This document shows positions 23,501 to 34,293 of a stretch of 64,000 bases of DNA, in pieces. The DNA comes from Massospora cicadina (lineage: Eukaryota; Entomophthoromycota; Entomophthoromycetes; Entomophthorales; Entomophthoraceae). The stretch covers positions 310,001 to 374,000 of the forward strand of contig JAKSZP010000014.1 in NCBI GenBank assembly GCA_022478985.1, read 5' to 3'. A program made the translations under genes and the position numbers. The notes under the pieces are model-generated. The model had not been told where the DNA came from. It worked only from the letters and a program-made list of their open reading frames with translations, and did not search any database. Position 1 is the first letter of the stretch. Each line of letters opens with the position of its first letter.

Positions 23501-24209
23501 GGTAAGTTGTAGATATTGAGACCAGTCAGTGGTTGGAGAATTTTATTTTCGTTGTTATGAAGTGGGAGATGTGGGGTTGAATTTTTGCCAGCATTAGAAT
23601 AAGGTCGATGTGGGTCATGGACCTTAATTGGCCATTGTAGACGTGGGGACGCATCATGTTTTCAAGCAGTTTGGCATGTCGCGGCAGCGCATCCATTAAC
23701 CCAAGGGTGGCTTTTAGAACGTTTAGTTCTACGTGACCCTGTAGGGCGTGGGGTGAGTGAGGCCACCGGTCTGTTGGCGAGGTTAGCCAACAGTTCATGT
23801 CACCAACTAGGAAAGAATCAGGGGGTAGCGGGAGGGATTTGACCAATGAGAAAAATTCCCAACGCTCGTGTGCACCATTTGGGGCATAGATGTTGACGAT
23901 TGCATGTGCAATGTCAGCCCATGAGAAGGTGACGATGAGCACTTGGCCATTTAGGAATGTTTCTGAGGATGTGAATTTGAAAAAATTATTTTTCTGAATT
24001 AGCACCCCACAGTGCTTTGACCAAAAGGATAGGGATGGGAGGAGCATTGTTTTCCAAGCTTCCTCGGAACCTCGTGGACAGTGGGACTCCTGGATGGCCA
24101 AGATATCCATGGGTAAATTGTGTTGTAAAAAACTCAGTTTCCTAGCCTGAGATGGGGAGGCCTTGAGTCCGGCGATATTCAACGTCCCTAGAGTGAAGGT
24201 TTCCCCCAT
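20591..24209 (-). pseudogene. LINE copy 1 ORF2 (endonuclease, RT, CCHC)
   Basis: Begins MGETFTLGTLNIAGL at 24209. The endonuclease (24209-23526) keeps the IQESH and GDMN motifs, but the terminal SDH is SNH and a stop follows. The RT (22669-21985) has SPEQFGFIPRRS, NQQKAYDRVNWEY, GLQQGDPLSPLLYN and AFADD, split by a frameshift near 22400. Past it come WMEAGGYATAV, LTGRVVLANSMLLSK and GGMGLLDFKAH (21924-21463). The C-terminal part (21345-20632) has CVMCGQYGTLFHRLEKC, a CX2CX7HX4C motif. The protein would nick target DNA and reverse-transcribe the element RNA at the site. At least three frameshifts and the altered endonuclease residue make it inactive. Confidence 0.9.
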
Positions 24210-24215
24210 TGCATC

Positions 24216-25632
24216 TTAGGTGTAAGGGGGTGGGCCTCTGGGCCCACCAGCCTCTTCAAGGTCCCCACGGGCTTTCACAGCAGTGCAGGTGTTAGCAGCA
24301 ACGCTATTGGGGTTTTTGTTAATTTTTGCAGAAAGAGTTGCATTGGCTTTGGCCTTTGCTTTTTGTTTTCCTCTCTGACGTCGGATGAATTTTTTGTGGT
24401 GTGGATGAGTTTGGTGCACCGTCAAGCGGGTCAAAAAAAATTTTCGGTTGGGATAGGTCCCAAGTTGGTTTTGACTGGAGCTTGGGTGCAGCGATTGGGT
24501 GAGATCGAATTTCCCATTGGATCCTCAGATTGAGTGGCCCGCTCAGCATGGGCTTCCCAATTTGATTGGATGATGGATTTCGCGAGTCACTTCCACCGCG
24601 AAGGTCTCCATGTCCTCCTGGCGTTGTGAGTGTGGGATGGCGGTGGTGGCCTTGGCCACTTCCTTGGCTGTGGCCCTACAGGCCTGCTTGGCCTTCTTCC
24701 ACTCCTGCAGGGAGATGGGCTTCACCAATAGGTAGCAGCCTTGTGCTCCCCACGGGAAAGCCTCCTTGGTGCTTGCAGTTGGTTTGTAGTGCGCCTCTCC
24801 GCTGGCCATGGCCGCCAAGGGGTACTCTTGGAATGTGACGCCCTCCTTGATGGGGCATGCGTGCGCCTTATGGCTGAACGCATCACAGTGGGTGCAAATG
24901 GGGGCGCGCTATCCACGGTTGCCCAGAATGGGTGGGTGGTATGCCCTGCGATATCAATAAAAGTGGAGTGTGGGATCTGGGTTAGGTCCTTCATGATCTC
25001 CTCAGTTGGGGCAGAACTGCGATGGCTTTGCCAGTGCACAGGTGTGGCAGCAGCATGAAGCGTTGCATTTCGAAAGATTGTATTTCGCTGTATATGGCAA
25101 GACCATCTTTCAGGTGTTGCTCCAAAATGTCACGTTTTATCATAGTAGGCAAAAAGTTAAACGTGAGAAAAATTTGGTTTGATTTTGTCCATCTGGTGCG
25201 TTTGGTTTCAACAACCCATTGCCCTTTGGGGAGGTCAACCACTATGCGCACCACTGCAGCCTCGTCTGCTGCTATTTTGCTTTTGAAACCTAGGTCCATC
25301 CAACCACATGACATGGAGTGAGGTGCAACATACACCGCGGTTGGGAAAATTTTGTCTACATCTTCACAAAATTTTTCCCAAAAGGCCGTTTTTTGGATGT
25401 CCAGATACACACAGACTCTGAATTCCACCGATGAAAGTGGTTGGGAGTGTGGCGTGTTGATGTACTGGTTGCATTGTGCTTGCCATGCAAGTATCTCCAG
25501 GGAAATTATGACCGCCAGTTTTTTGAGATTTTTGTCAGTTCCGCCTGATTCTCTGGGGTTTTTTTGAATCTTGGAGGCCGCGGGCCTTCCGCCTGCTCCT
25601 CTTACCTTGCTTGCCCAACTGCTCCCAGACAT
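24216..25632 (-). pseudogene. LINE copy 1 ORF1 (RNA-binding, zinc knuckle)
   Basis: Starts MSGSSWASKVRG at 25632 and is open for 213 codons to 24991 before the first frameshift. Landmarks are FRVCVYLDIQKTAFW, an RRM-like stretch ending FLTFNFLPTMIKRDILEQ, and LKDGLAIYSEIQSF. The zinc knuckle and the basic tail (KAKAKANATLS) lie in other frames further down. The intact frame ends GPPPYT six nucleotides before ORF2, a spacing typical of stop-restart translation. ORF1 proteins coat LINE RNA. The protein is related, by the same motif order, to the orphan ORF1 family elsewhere in the window. Confidence 0.85.
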
Positions 25633-25741
25633 GGGCGCAGACTAATCTCCTCTGTAAGATTATCAGACTAGATTTAGTCTTGAATTGAATAGGTTGCAAA
25701 AGTGTTTGCAACGAGAAAGAAAAGTCTGGGGTAATAAATAA

Positions 25742-27178
25742 AAAGTATGGAATGCTGAGCCAATCAAAGGCCATGTCCTATATAAAAAAGAAGAAAAAAA
25801 AATAAAAGATTGATAAAAATATAGCGGTAAAAACAAATTAAAAATCCACAGAATAAAAGATATATTCTTATAATTTTTTATTGGGTATCTCAACTTGGGA
25901 TAAACCAGCCTATGTTGCCCCTTTTGGGGAGGGAGGATGTATTTCAGTTGGAGTAATCAAACCGTCAAAATCTATGTGAGATTGGATGCTAGCAAGAGCT
26001 AGACCTACTCAAAGCCAAGTTTGTTGAGCGGAGGCTGATCCCTGTGAGAATGCAACTAGGGGAAGAGAGATGGAAATTTTGGCACTTGCCAGATACAATA
26101 CCCTGGATCAGGGAGGGAAGCAACAGACCAAGAAGAGACATTTGGTGAATAACCCTGAGTAATTCCAACATGGCACTGGAACTGGAAGATTGGTCTTGAG
26201 AGCTTGCTGATGGTCTTTGTCAAGATCAATTAACATATGAGCTGGCATTGTGCAAGGGATACTAGACGGGGGTTGTAAAATCATGCCCCTGATCAAAGAC
26301 ATCAGGGAAAGGTACCAAAGAGATGCTCCAGAAATGAGATAGTTATTTAGGTAGTGGACAGCATCCTGCAGATAATGACTAGGAGCTCTTTTGATAGTAA
26401 TGCAGAATGAGTGATGGAATCTGGGAGAGGCTGGAAGCATTATGGCCCAACTTTGAAGAACTTAGCTTGCAAAATGAAGGGCATAGGCTGCAACGTTAAG
26501 ATCCAGGATGTTTTCAAGATCAGATGGTTTAGAGCTATGGACAGAGCCTCAGTTACTTAGGTCCTCAATTTTTAATAGGGGAGTTCAAAATGTTTGCAGT
26601 TACTGATGGCTAGTTTGGTTGACAGAACAACTGGTTTATAGAATTGACTGAGTCGAAAAAGGAACTCTAGAAGCAAGACAGATCTGGCGAGGAACGTTAA
26701 ATCAATATCTGATGGCATTGCTTCAGGAGGTTTGATGACGATTGTAGAATTATCTGTGAAGGGAGCCAAATCCAGGAGAGTATTAAAATCTACTTCAGGA
26801 TTTGACAATAGAGGAAAAAAGGCTGAGAGTCGTTCAAGAGGATCTCTAAACTGGTTTTGTCAAGGTTTAATACAGTTTCCTGTAGTTTTGCAAAGGACTG
26901 GATACAGGTAGTGACTGGGAGTATGAGTCCTAGGGGGCCATAGAAGAGATTTCGCTTTGCATATCAACTTGTCAGTTAAAATGTTGAGCAACTTTATCAG
27001 ACATACTGTCAAGCAGTTGCTGGTACCAAGATACCAAATTTGACATATGATCTGTCCAGGAGGGTGAATGTCAGACTTTTTATAATAGTCAATATTATAT
27101 GCTTTCAGTATCAATTGGGCTCTAATTCCCAAGAAATTTGTCAGAACATTAATGAGATAAACTCTTCAGAAAAGAATT
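25742..27178 (-). other. Gypsy-C post-pol region with decayed antisense frame
   Basis: Target duplications of the two LINEs prove that this segment belongs to gypsy-C, between integrase and 3' LTR. On the sense strand there is nothing readable. On the opposite strand, 27132-26572 gives one long frame broken by few stops (GQIICQIWYLGTSNCLTV, NPEVDFNTLLDLAPFTD). It continues after a shift as a 110-codon frame at 26440-26108 (MLPASPRFHHSFCITIK). I do not recognise the product. An extra antisense ORF at this place is known in some plant Tat-type elements; whether this is comparable is open. Confidence 0.4.
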
Positions 27179-27288
27179 AAGAATATGAGATAAAACTTTT
27201 TCTTTCTCGTTGCAAACACTTTTGCAACCTATTCAATTCAAGACTAAATCTAGTTTGATAATCTCACAGAGGAGATTAGTCTGCGCCC

Positions 27289-28660
27289 ATGTCTGGGAGC
27301 AGTTGGGCAAGCAAGGCAAGAGGAGCAGGTGGAAGGCCCGCGGCCTCTAACGTTTGAAAACGCCCTGGAGAATCTGGCGGAATAGACAAAAATCTCAAAA
27401 AACTGGTGGTCACAATTTCTCTGGAGATACTCACATGGCAAGCACGATGCAACCAGTACATCAACACGCCACACTCCCAGCCACTTTCATCGGTGGAATT
27501 TGGAGTCCGTGTGTATCTGGACATCCAAAAAATGGCCTTATGGGAAAAATTTTGTGAAGATGTACACAAAATTTTCCCAACCGCGGTGTACTTTGCACCT
27601 CACTCCATGTCACGCGGTTGGCTGGACCTAGGTTTTGAAAGCAAAATAGCAGCAGATGAGGCTGCAGCGGTGCGCATAGTGGTTGACCTCCCGAAGGGCA
27701 ATGGGTCGTCGAAACCAAATGCACCAGATGGACAAAATCAAACAAAATTTTCCTCACATTTGACTTTTTGCCTACTATGGTAAAACGTGATATTTTGGAG
27801 CAACACTTGAAAGATGGCCTTGCTGTATATGGCGAAATACAATCTTTCAAAACGCAACACTTCACACTGATGCCACACCTGTGCACCAGCAAAGCTATCG
27901 CAGTTCTGACCCCAATTGAGGAGATCGCGAAGGACCTAACCCAGATCCCGCACTCCACCTTTATTGACATTGCAGGGCATACCACCCACCCATTCCGGGT
28001 AACTGTGGACAGCGTGCCCCCCATTTGCACCCACTGTGATGTGTTCGGCCATAAGGCGCATGCATGCCCCATCAAGGAGGACGTCACATTCCAAGAGCAC
28101 CCCTCAGCGGCCATGGCCAGCGGAGAGGCGCACTACAAACCAACTGCAATCACCAAGGAGGCTTTCCCGTGGGGAGCATAAGGCTGCTACCTATTGGTAA
28201 AGCCCATCTCCCCACAGGAGCGGAAGAAGGCCAAGCAGGCCTGTAGGGCCACAGCCAAGGAAGTGGCCAAGGCCACCACCGCCATCCCACACTCACAACG
28301 CCAGGAGGACATGGAGACCTTCGCGGTGGAAGTGACTCGCGAAATCCATCATCCAATCAAATTGGGAAGCCCATGCTGAGCGGGCCACTCAATCTGAGGA
28401 TCCAATGGGAAATTCGATCTCACCCAATCGCTGCACCCAAGCTCCAGTCAAAACTGACTTGGGACCTATCCCAACTGAAAAATTTTTTTGCCCCACTCGA
28501 CGGTGCACCAAACTTATCTGCACCACAAAAAATTTGTCTACCATCGGGAAAGCAAAAGCAAAGGCCAAAGCCAATGCAACTCTTTCCACAAAAATTAACT
28601 AAAACCCTGATAGTGTTGGTGCTAACACCCGCGCTGCTGTGAAAGCCCGTGGGGACCTTG
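27289..28660 (+). pseudogene. LINE copy 2 ORF1
   Basis: Starts MSGSSWASKARG at 27289 but hits a frameshift after about 20 codons. The main frame continues at 27406-27783 (FGVRVYLDIQKMALW), then 27768-28181 (MVKRDILEQHLKDGLAVY). That part includes an intact zinc knuckle ICTHCDVFGHKAHACP (CX2CX4HX4C). A basic Lys-Ala tail follows near 28550. Compared with copy 1, the knuckle is better preserved and the N-terminus worse. The predicted role is binding and packaging of the LINE RNA. Confidence 0.85.
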
Positions 28661-28706
28661 AAGAGGCTGGTGGGCCCAGAGGCCCACCCCTTACACCTAA
28701 GGTGCG

Positions 28707-31700
28707 ATGGGGGAAACCTTCACTCTAGGGATGCTGAATATTGCCAGACTCAAGGCCTCCCCACCCTGGGCTAGGAAAAAGAGTTTTTTACAAAACAATT
28801 TACCCGTGGATATCCTGGCCATCCAGGAGTCCCACTGTCCACAAGGTTCTGAGGAAGCTTGGAAAACAATGCTCCTACCATCCCTATCCTTTTGGTCAAA
28901 GCACTGTGGGGTGCTAATTCGGAAAAACAATTTTTTCAAATTTACATCTTCAGAAACATTCCTAAATGGCCGAGTGCTCATTGTCACCTTCTCATGGGCT
29001 GATGTTGCACACACAATTGTCAACATTTACGCCCCAAACGGTGCACAAGAGCGTCGGGAATATTTCTTGTCAGTCAAATCCCTCCCACTACCCCCTGATT
29101 CTTTCCTAGTTGGCGACATGGACTGTTGGCTAACCTCGCCAACAGACCGGTGGCCTCCCTCACCCCACGCCCTACAGGGTCATGTAGAACTACACGTTCT
29201 AAAAGCCACCCTTGGGTTAATGGATGCACTGCTGTGACATGCTCCACTGCTCAAAAACATGATGCATCCCCACATCCACAACGGCCAATTAAGGTCCATG
29301 ACCCATATTGACCTTATTCTAACGCTGGCGAAATTCCAAACCCACATCTCCCACTTCAAAACAACAAAAATGGAATTCTCTGACCACCGACTGGTCTTGA
29401 TAACATACCACTTACCCATCACAGTTGTAAAGGCCCCACATTGGTGCAAAATCCACCCCCCCGAGCTTGCATCGCCAGGATTTTTCATGTGGGTGGAAGA
29501 GGCAACTTTGGTAAAATCGTTTGTTGCACCATTTTGTGCGGACCCCATTTCCACATGGGCAACTTTTAAAGAGGACACCATCCGCCACTATCACCATCTC
29601 TCCTCCAGATGCTCACGAGCCACATTGGCAGTTATCTCGCGCACTCTGGCGGAATTGGCCCACTTGGAGTCCAACATTCCAGCCACAGGATATAGCCCTG
29701 CATGGGGCTGGAAGTGGGCGGAGGCAGCCGCCCACCTCAATGCACTCGAAAGGCAACACAAACATTGGGTTTGTGTCCAATACAGGGCCACACGCATCAC
29801 TAAAGGTGACAAGTACACCGCATACTTCTTTAAAAGTATCTTTGCACCACGCCAGAGCGTGGCCTGCACACAGGTGTGAAGATTGGATAATTCCATTGCG
29901 GACACACTGGCTGAAGTGGCAATCGAAATGCAAAAATATTACTCCAAGTTATACTGAGCTGAACCTATTCAGCTGGCTGAAATGGCAGAATTTCTTGACT
30001 GAGCTCATATCCGCACCATTTTCTGATACCCGGAAATAATGAATTTAATTACTCTGAATGAATTATGGACAGCCATTCGCGGTGCGCCTAACTGAAAATG
30101 CCCAGGCCCAGATGGCATTCCATATGAGTTCTACAAAAAAATTATATCTCAAATATATATCCCCATTGCTGCTAGCCTCACTTAACCAAAGCCTGTTGGA
30201 AACGCGCCTTCTACCAGGAGGACATGAGGCCTTTACTGTCACACTCTTCAAGAAAGGGGATAAGCTTGACTTAGCCAACTGGCGCCCCATTTCTCTAAAA
30301 AACACAGACACCAAAATTATAACAAAAATCATGGCTAACCATTTAGGGACTGTAGCATCTGCCACCATCTCCCCAGAACAATTCGGTTTCATCCCCAGAA
30401 GGTCAATTTGGGATAACGTGCACTCTGTGGCTAATGTATGTCAGTCCACAGCCTCTGGGGCACTTGTATTCTTGGACCAACAAAAGGCCTATGATAGAGT
30501 AAACTGGGAATACCTAAGGGCTTACCTCTATCAATTCCGCCTACCCCCCGCTTCATCAACTGGGCGATGCTGCTCACAGAATCTGCAACAATGGCAGTGC
30601 GTGGCCCTGGCTTCCTAACGGAAGTAGTCCGCCCTCAAAGGGGCTTGCAACAAGGGGACCCCCTCAGCCCACTCTTATACAACTTCAGCCTTGATCCACT
30701 ACTGCGAAATGTGAATGCCCAACTCACTGGGGTCCATGTGCCAGGCCAAACCCCAGTCAAGATGATGGCATTTGCTGATGACTGCGTAGTGGGGGTGTCT
30801 AATAACAAAGATGCACGCGCGCTTGAAGCCCTCATCCAGGAGTATTCCTGGGTAAGCAACGCGGCACTGAACGCCTCCAAAACCGAAATCATCCTCCTTG
30901 GTCGGTTTCAGAACTGCTGGGCCCCAGCAATTAGTTCCCAACCTGGTCCATCTGCTCGCCCACGTCCACGCCTTACTAACTCAACACACACCGCTCCACT
31001 GGTGCTCCCCTTGTGCCACGTCCTACCATAGGACCGGTGCGCCATCTGGGCATGTGGATGGAGGCAGGCGGATATGCGACAGCAGTAATGGAGTACCATA
31101 TACTGGACAACGTGATGAAGCGAATCGCCTCTCTCAGAGCCCACCCTACTACCCTCACTGGCAGGGTTGTTCTTGCCAACTCTATGCTCCTATCCAAAGT
31201 CTGGTTCGGAGCCCACGCCATCCCCTTCTCCCCAAGCTTCTTCAAATCCCTGTATGCTTTGCTGCAAGGATGGCTTTGGTCAGGCCGCCCTCCACCAGTA
31301 TGGCTAGAGGTCATGTTTGGCCCTTATCATCAAGGTGGCATGGGCCTGCTGGACTTCAAAGCCCATACTGCCAAGATCCTGGGCACCTGGATCGCGGCTG
31401 TCACCGCTCCTACACTCCCATCCCAACAATGGTCCCGCGCGGCCCGCTCCAACTTCTCCTGAGCCTTGGGCCTCAATAATCCATTAAACCCTCACTCCCT
31501 GATGAAATATCTCGCATCACACACATCGGCCACAGGTCCTCACGGGACTAAAACCCACTACAAACGAATCCTACTCTCCATGCGAAGTGCAGAGTGGAGA
31601 ATTCGTATTAGTGGACATACAACCCAAAGAGGCCGCCCCTCTCCTCAGTTCACACAAGAGGTACAGGGGCTACCCATCCATGATGGCGTGATCCCCATTC

Positions 31701-32338
31701 GACCCCATGTCCTATCCAGGGTGGACTACCTGGACATGATGGACATCCCTTATTCCACTGAGACCCAAAAGACTATCTGGAAATACGCACACCATCCTCT
31801 GTTGCAGCCTCAAGTCCGCTCCCATGTGTGGCGCTGCCTGAGGCTGGTGTATCGTACAGCTGAGCGCTCTAACGCTTTACACTCATCCTGTGTCATGTGT
31901 GGCCAGTATGGAACGCTGTTCCACCGCCTGGAGAAGTGCCCCACCTCTAAAGTGATATGGCGCGAAGTTCAACGTCTGCTTGGCCAGGATCAAACACATC
32001 CCTTCAGTCTGTCAAGAGATATGTTTGCTTCATCAATGGCCTCCTCCCTTCCACCCTCCCTCCATGCTCTGGTGGTTGCAATCGCCATGTGGACTATCCA
32101 CACGATTGTCTTGGATGCCATCGCTGGCTCCACCCCCACCCTCCCAGAAGCTGTCCACAGATTCCGGTCTCATTTGGTGGACCACTTTCAAGCATGGATG
32201 TTTGGATACCTCCCACCGCGTCACCGACAGCTGGTCTCCTCCTGGTTCCCAGTCTGGTTCATCAAATCAGACCCCTTCCTCCACACGTGCTCAATAGTGG
32301 CTACGGCCCCTTCACACGTTCCCTCCCCCTCCCCATAA
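28707..32338 (+). pseudogene. LINE copy 2 ORF2 (endonuclease, RT, CCHC)
   Basis: Starts MGETFTLGMLNIARL. The endonuclease (28707-29410) keeps IQESH and the terminal SDHRLV, but GDMN has become GDMD, and a stop sits near 29237. The RT is in two frames, 30058-30618 (SPEQFGFIPRRS, DQQKAYDRVNWEY) and 30567-31031 (GLQQGDPLSPLLYN, AFADD). Next come 31013-31462 (LTGRVVLANSMLLSK) and an uninterrupted 290-codon C-terminal frame 31466-32338 with CVMCGQYGTLFHRLEKC. The damage differs from copy 1, so the two copies decayed independently after insertion. Confidence 0.9.
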
Positions 32339-32482
32339 GTGGCGTTCCGCTGGCAACAAGAGATAGCTTCGCTTCTCTGGGGTGCCTCCCCTGGTACTAA
32401 GTTTGTCTTTCCTGAGTCATATTCAGAAGTGTCCGTCCCATGGTTGGCCTTCCCGCAATAAATTTAAAGAATATGAGATAAA

Positions 32483-32902
32483 GAAGTTGTTAAGAGAAAA
32501 TAACAAGAGCAATTATAAAAAGCATTCTTATTTGTGTCATGAAATAAACATCAATGGCAGTAACATCCTATCGAGGACAAGGAGGAATATCAGAAAATTT
32601 AGGATGCTGGACCAAAATCCTGAATATGACAGCAGTTCATATGCCCTGACCGGGGGAAACTGGAACTTGGGACTAGTATCATCATTAATAAATTGATCAT
32701 TACAGAACAACAGAGGGTCATGAGAAATAAACTATGAAGAGGCGGTAGTGAGGAGGAAGAGAAGAAAACCGCATGCCAAAGGTTGTCCAGAGCAGCGTTG
32801 AGTGCAGATCAACTATTCACTACTAGAAACCAAGAAATATTTGGCCTGGTGTCTGAGGTGTTATTCTCCTGTCCTGATCCTATCTTCTCTGGAAATCTAG
32901 TC
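32483..32902 (+). other. Gypsy-C internal sequence before the 3' LTR
   Basis: Joined to 27178 once LINE copy 2 and one target duplication are removed. No ORF or repeat is recognised; it simply leads to the polypurine tract. Confidence 0.5.
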
Positions 32903-32914
32903 AAGAGGGGGATG
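32903..32914 (+). promoter_or_regulatory. Polypurine tract of gypsy-C
   Basis: AAGAGGGGGATG immediately precedes TGTTGGG of the 3' LTR. This is the expected primer for plus-strand DNA synthesis of an LTR retrotransposon and fixes the orientation as plus. Confidence 0.7.
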
Positions 32915-34023
32915 TGTTGGGATTTCTGCCCACCTTTCCAGACATTTAAATTAGCATATATTGCTAGGGGATAATTCAGTATGGTGAGTGAATTGGAAAA
33001 TTGGTTGACCCCAATTTTGGGTTAGAATATTTGGAGGATTTTAGGTAATTTACCTGGTTCATATCCTTTGAGGATCAATCCAGATTAATGCCTAAGATCT
33101 CGTCAGGCAGAGTTGCAGATGAAATGGGGCATCTGATAGCTTATTAATAATTAACTATCAGGTGTACCAATTGGGATCGGTCAGGTTTAATCAACAACTG
33201 ATTGGGAATTTAAGGAGCATGTTGCGAGGTGAGTGATGCTGCCTGCAACTAACAAACTAATCAGTTGGTTCGTGACCTGCCATAATGGGTAACAAGTCCC
33301 ATTACATAACCAGGTCGCTGACCAATTAGGGTTGGTTTCCTGGGATCAAGTGGTTAAACGTTAGAGACACGTTTTCTGACTGTTTTTGTTTTATGTCTTG
33401 AGTATATTTGACAAAGGAATCTTAACTAGATGGAGAAGATCATTGCTGATGAGACGAATAATGGAAGTTCAACAGTAATGGCTTCCTTTTTTTATGGCTG
33501 AGGTGACAACTGAGGGTTTGTCACTGAATTCCCTCTATAAATTCCCCTGATAATTTACTTTAATAAAGAGTCTAATTGAGCAGAATTCATTATTGGTATT
33601 AGTTATATTCATCTTCAGAAAATTATTACTTGTGTGCTCTAATTGGGGACTCTTTAGTAGGATAAATAGTAAGGATTTAGGATCCTTAGAAGAGAAGCTG
33701 AACTTAGATGGTAATTGCTGTAGACCCTGAGGGGTCTGAGGAAAGGCCATAAACTTAGAGATCTAAGCATGGATCAAGTTAGGCGGATAATGGTATAAGT
33801 TCCTACTGAAGATATCAAGAGTATGTTGTGGAGAAATACAGGTCAAGCGTTAGACCAGAATTGTCTATCTATTTAACTACAGATAATAGTCTTCATACTA
33901 TTATCAATCAAATATCATCTATTATCAGACAACGCAAATTGTGCACATACTAAACATGTGCAGTTAATAATTTTAGTAGTTATCAGTCGTGAACAATCAA
34001 TGAAAGCCCTTAAAATTTTAACA
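32915..34023 (+). repeat. Gypsy-C 3' LTR
   Basis: A 1109 bp partner of 15023-16126, from TGTTGGGATTT to TTTTAACA, with the same inner landmarks (gtcaggttt, aacgttagagacacg, ggatccttagaagagaagctgaac). The right flank gccct is the decayed partner of aacct at 15018-15022. Confidence 0.85.
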
Positions 34024-34028
34024 GCCCT

Positions 34029-34288
34029 GTCCTAGAATGGCTAGCAGGTATCTCTGCTGTTATAAAATTTTAATTATATTTAAGTCAGCCTTTTTTCTCA
34101 AATTCACTATATTTTAGGTGAATACTACCAACTTTGGAAAAATGTTTTATATGTTTAAATCAAACTAATTTCAATTTCCGTCCGGTTTTTGAGGGTTGAG
34201 GCCTTTGTAAACTGTCTGTTTAACATTAGTATTCCTCTTAAGGGAAACTAAGACTATGTGATGGTCAGGCATAGTCCTGAACATCACA
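34029..34288 (-). repeat. Element B, right LTR, right half
   Basis: Continues the LTR interrupted at 15022 and matches 13661-13921 (gtcctagaatgg, tgagggtt, ctcttaagggaaactaagactatgtgatgg). It ends in the hairpin TGTGATGG...ACATCACA. Directly to the right begins gypsy-A reverse transcriptase sequence, showing that element B sits inside that gene. Confidence 0.65.
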
Positions 34289-34293
34289 AATGG

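Larger units (their letters stand above)
20448..25726 (-). mobile_element. Full-length LINE, copy 1
   Basis: A 5279 bp two-ORF non-LTR retrotransposon on the minus strand, flanked by an exact 15 bp target duplication tggggtaataaataa (20433-20447 and 25727-25741). The minus-strand order is a 94 bp leader starting cttttctttctcgttgc, ORF1 (25632-24216), a 6 nt gap, ORF2 (24209-20591), a ~140 bp 3' UTR and a short tail of ATTTAA repeats. It is clearly more GC-rich than its AT-rich surroundings. It inserted into hairpin cassette 2 of gypsy-C. ORF2 has an AP-type endonuclease, RT and a C-terminal CCHC motif without RNase H, which suggests an L1/Tx1-like or Tad-like clade; I cannot decide between them. 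Confidence 0.9.
27195..32466 (+). mobile_element. Full-length LINE, copy 2
   Basis: A 5272 bp copy of the same LINE on the plus strand, flanked by an exact 16 bp target duplication aagaatatgagataaa (27179-27194 and 32467-32482). Order: leader 27195-27288, ORF1 27289-28660, ORF2 28707-32338, 3' UTR, and a single ATTTA tail unit. It lies 1.45 kb from copy 1 in inverted orientation, so the two could pair as a stem of about 5 kb. The copies are highly similar throughout. Both insertions interrupt the post-pol part of gypsy-C. Confidence 0.9.

Noticed and set aside
20421..24549. Long frames opposite to or out of frame with the LINE genes (for example 237 and 160 codons)
   Set aside because: The frame with EN, RT and CCHC motifs is the real one. 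Most others are shadows in a GC-rich gene, though some out-of-phase minus-strand frames are true ORF2 parts shifted by lesions and are counted there.
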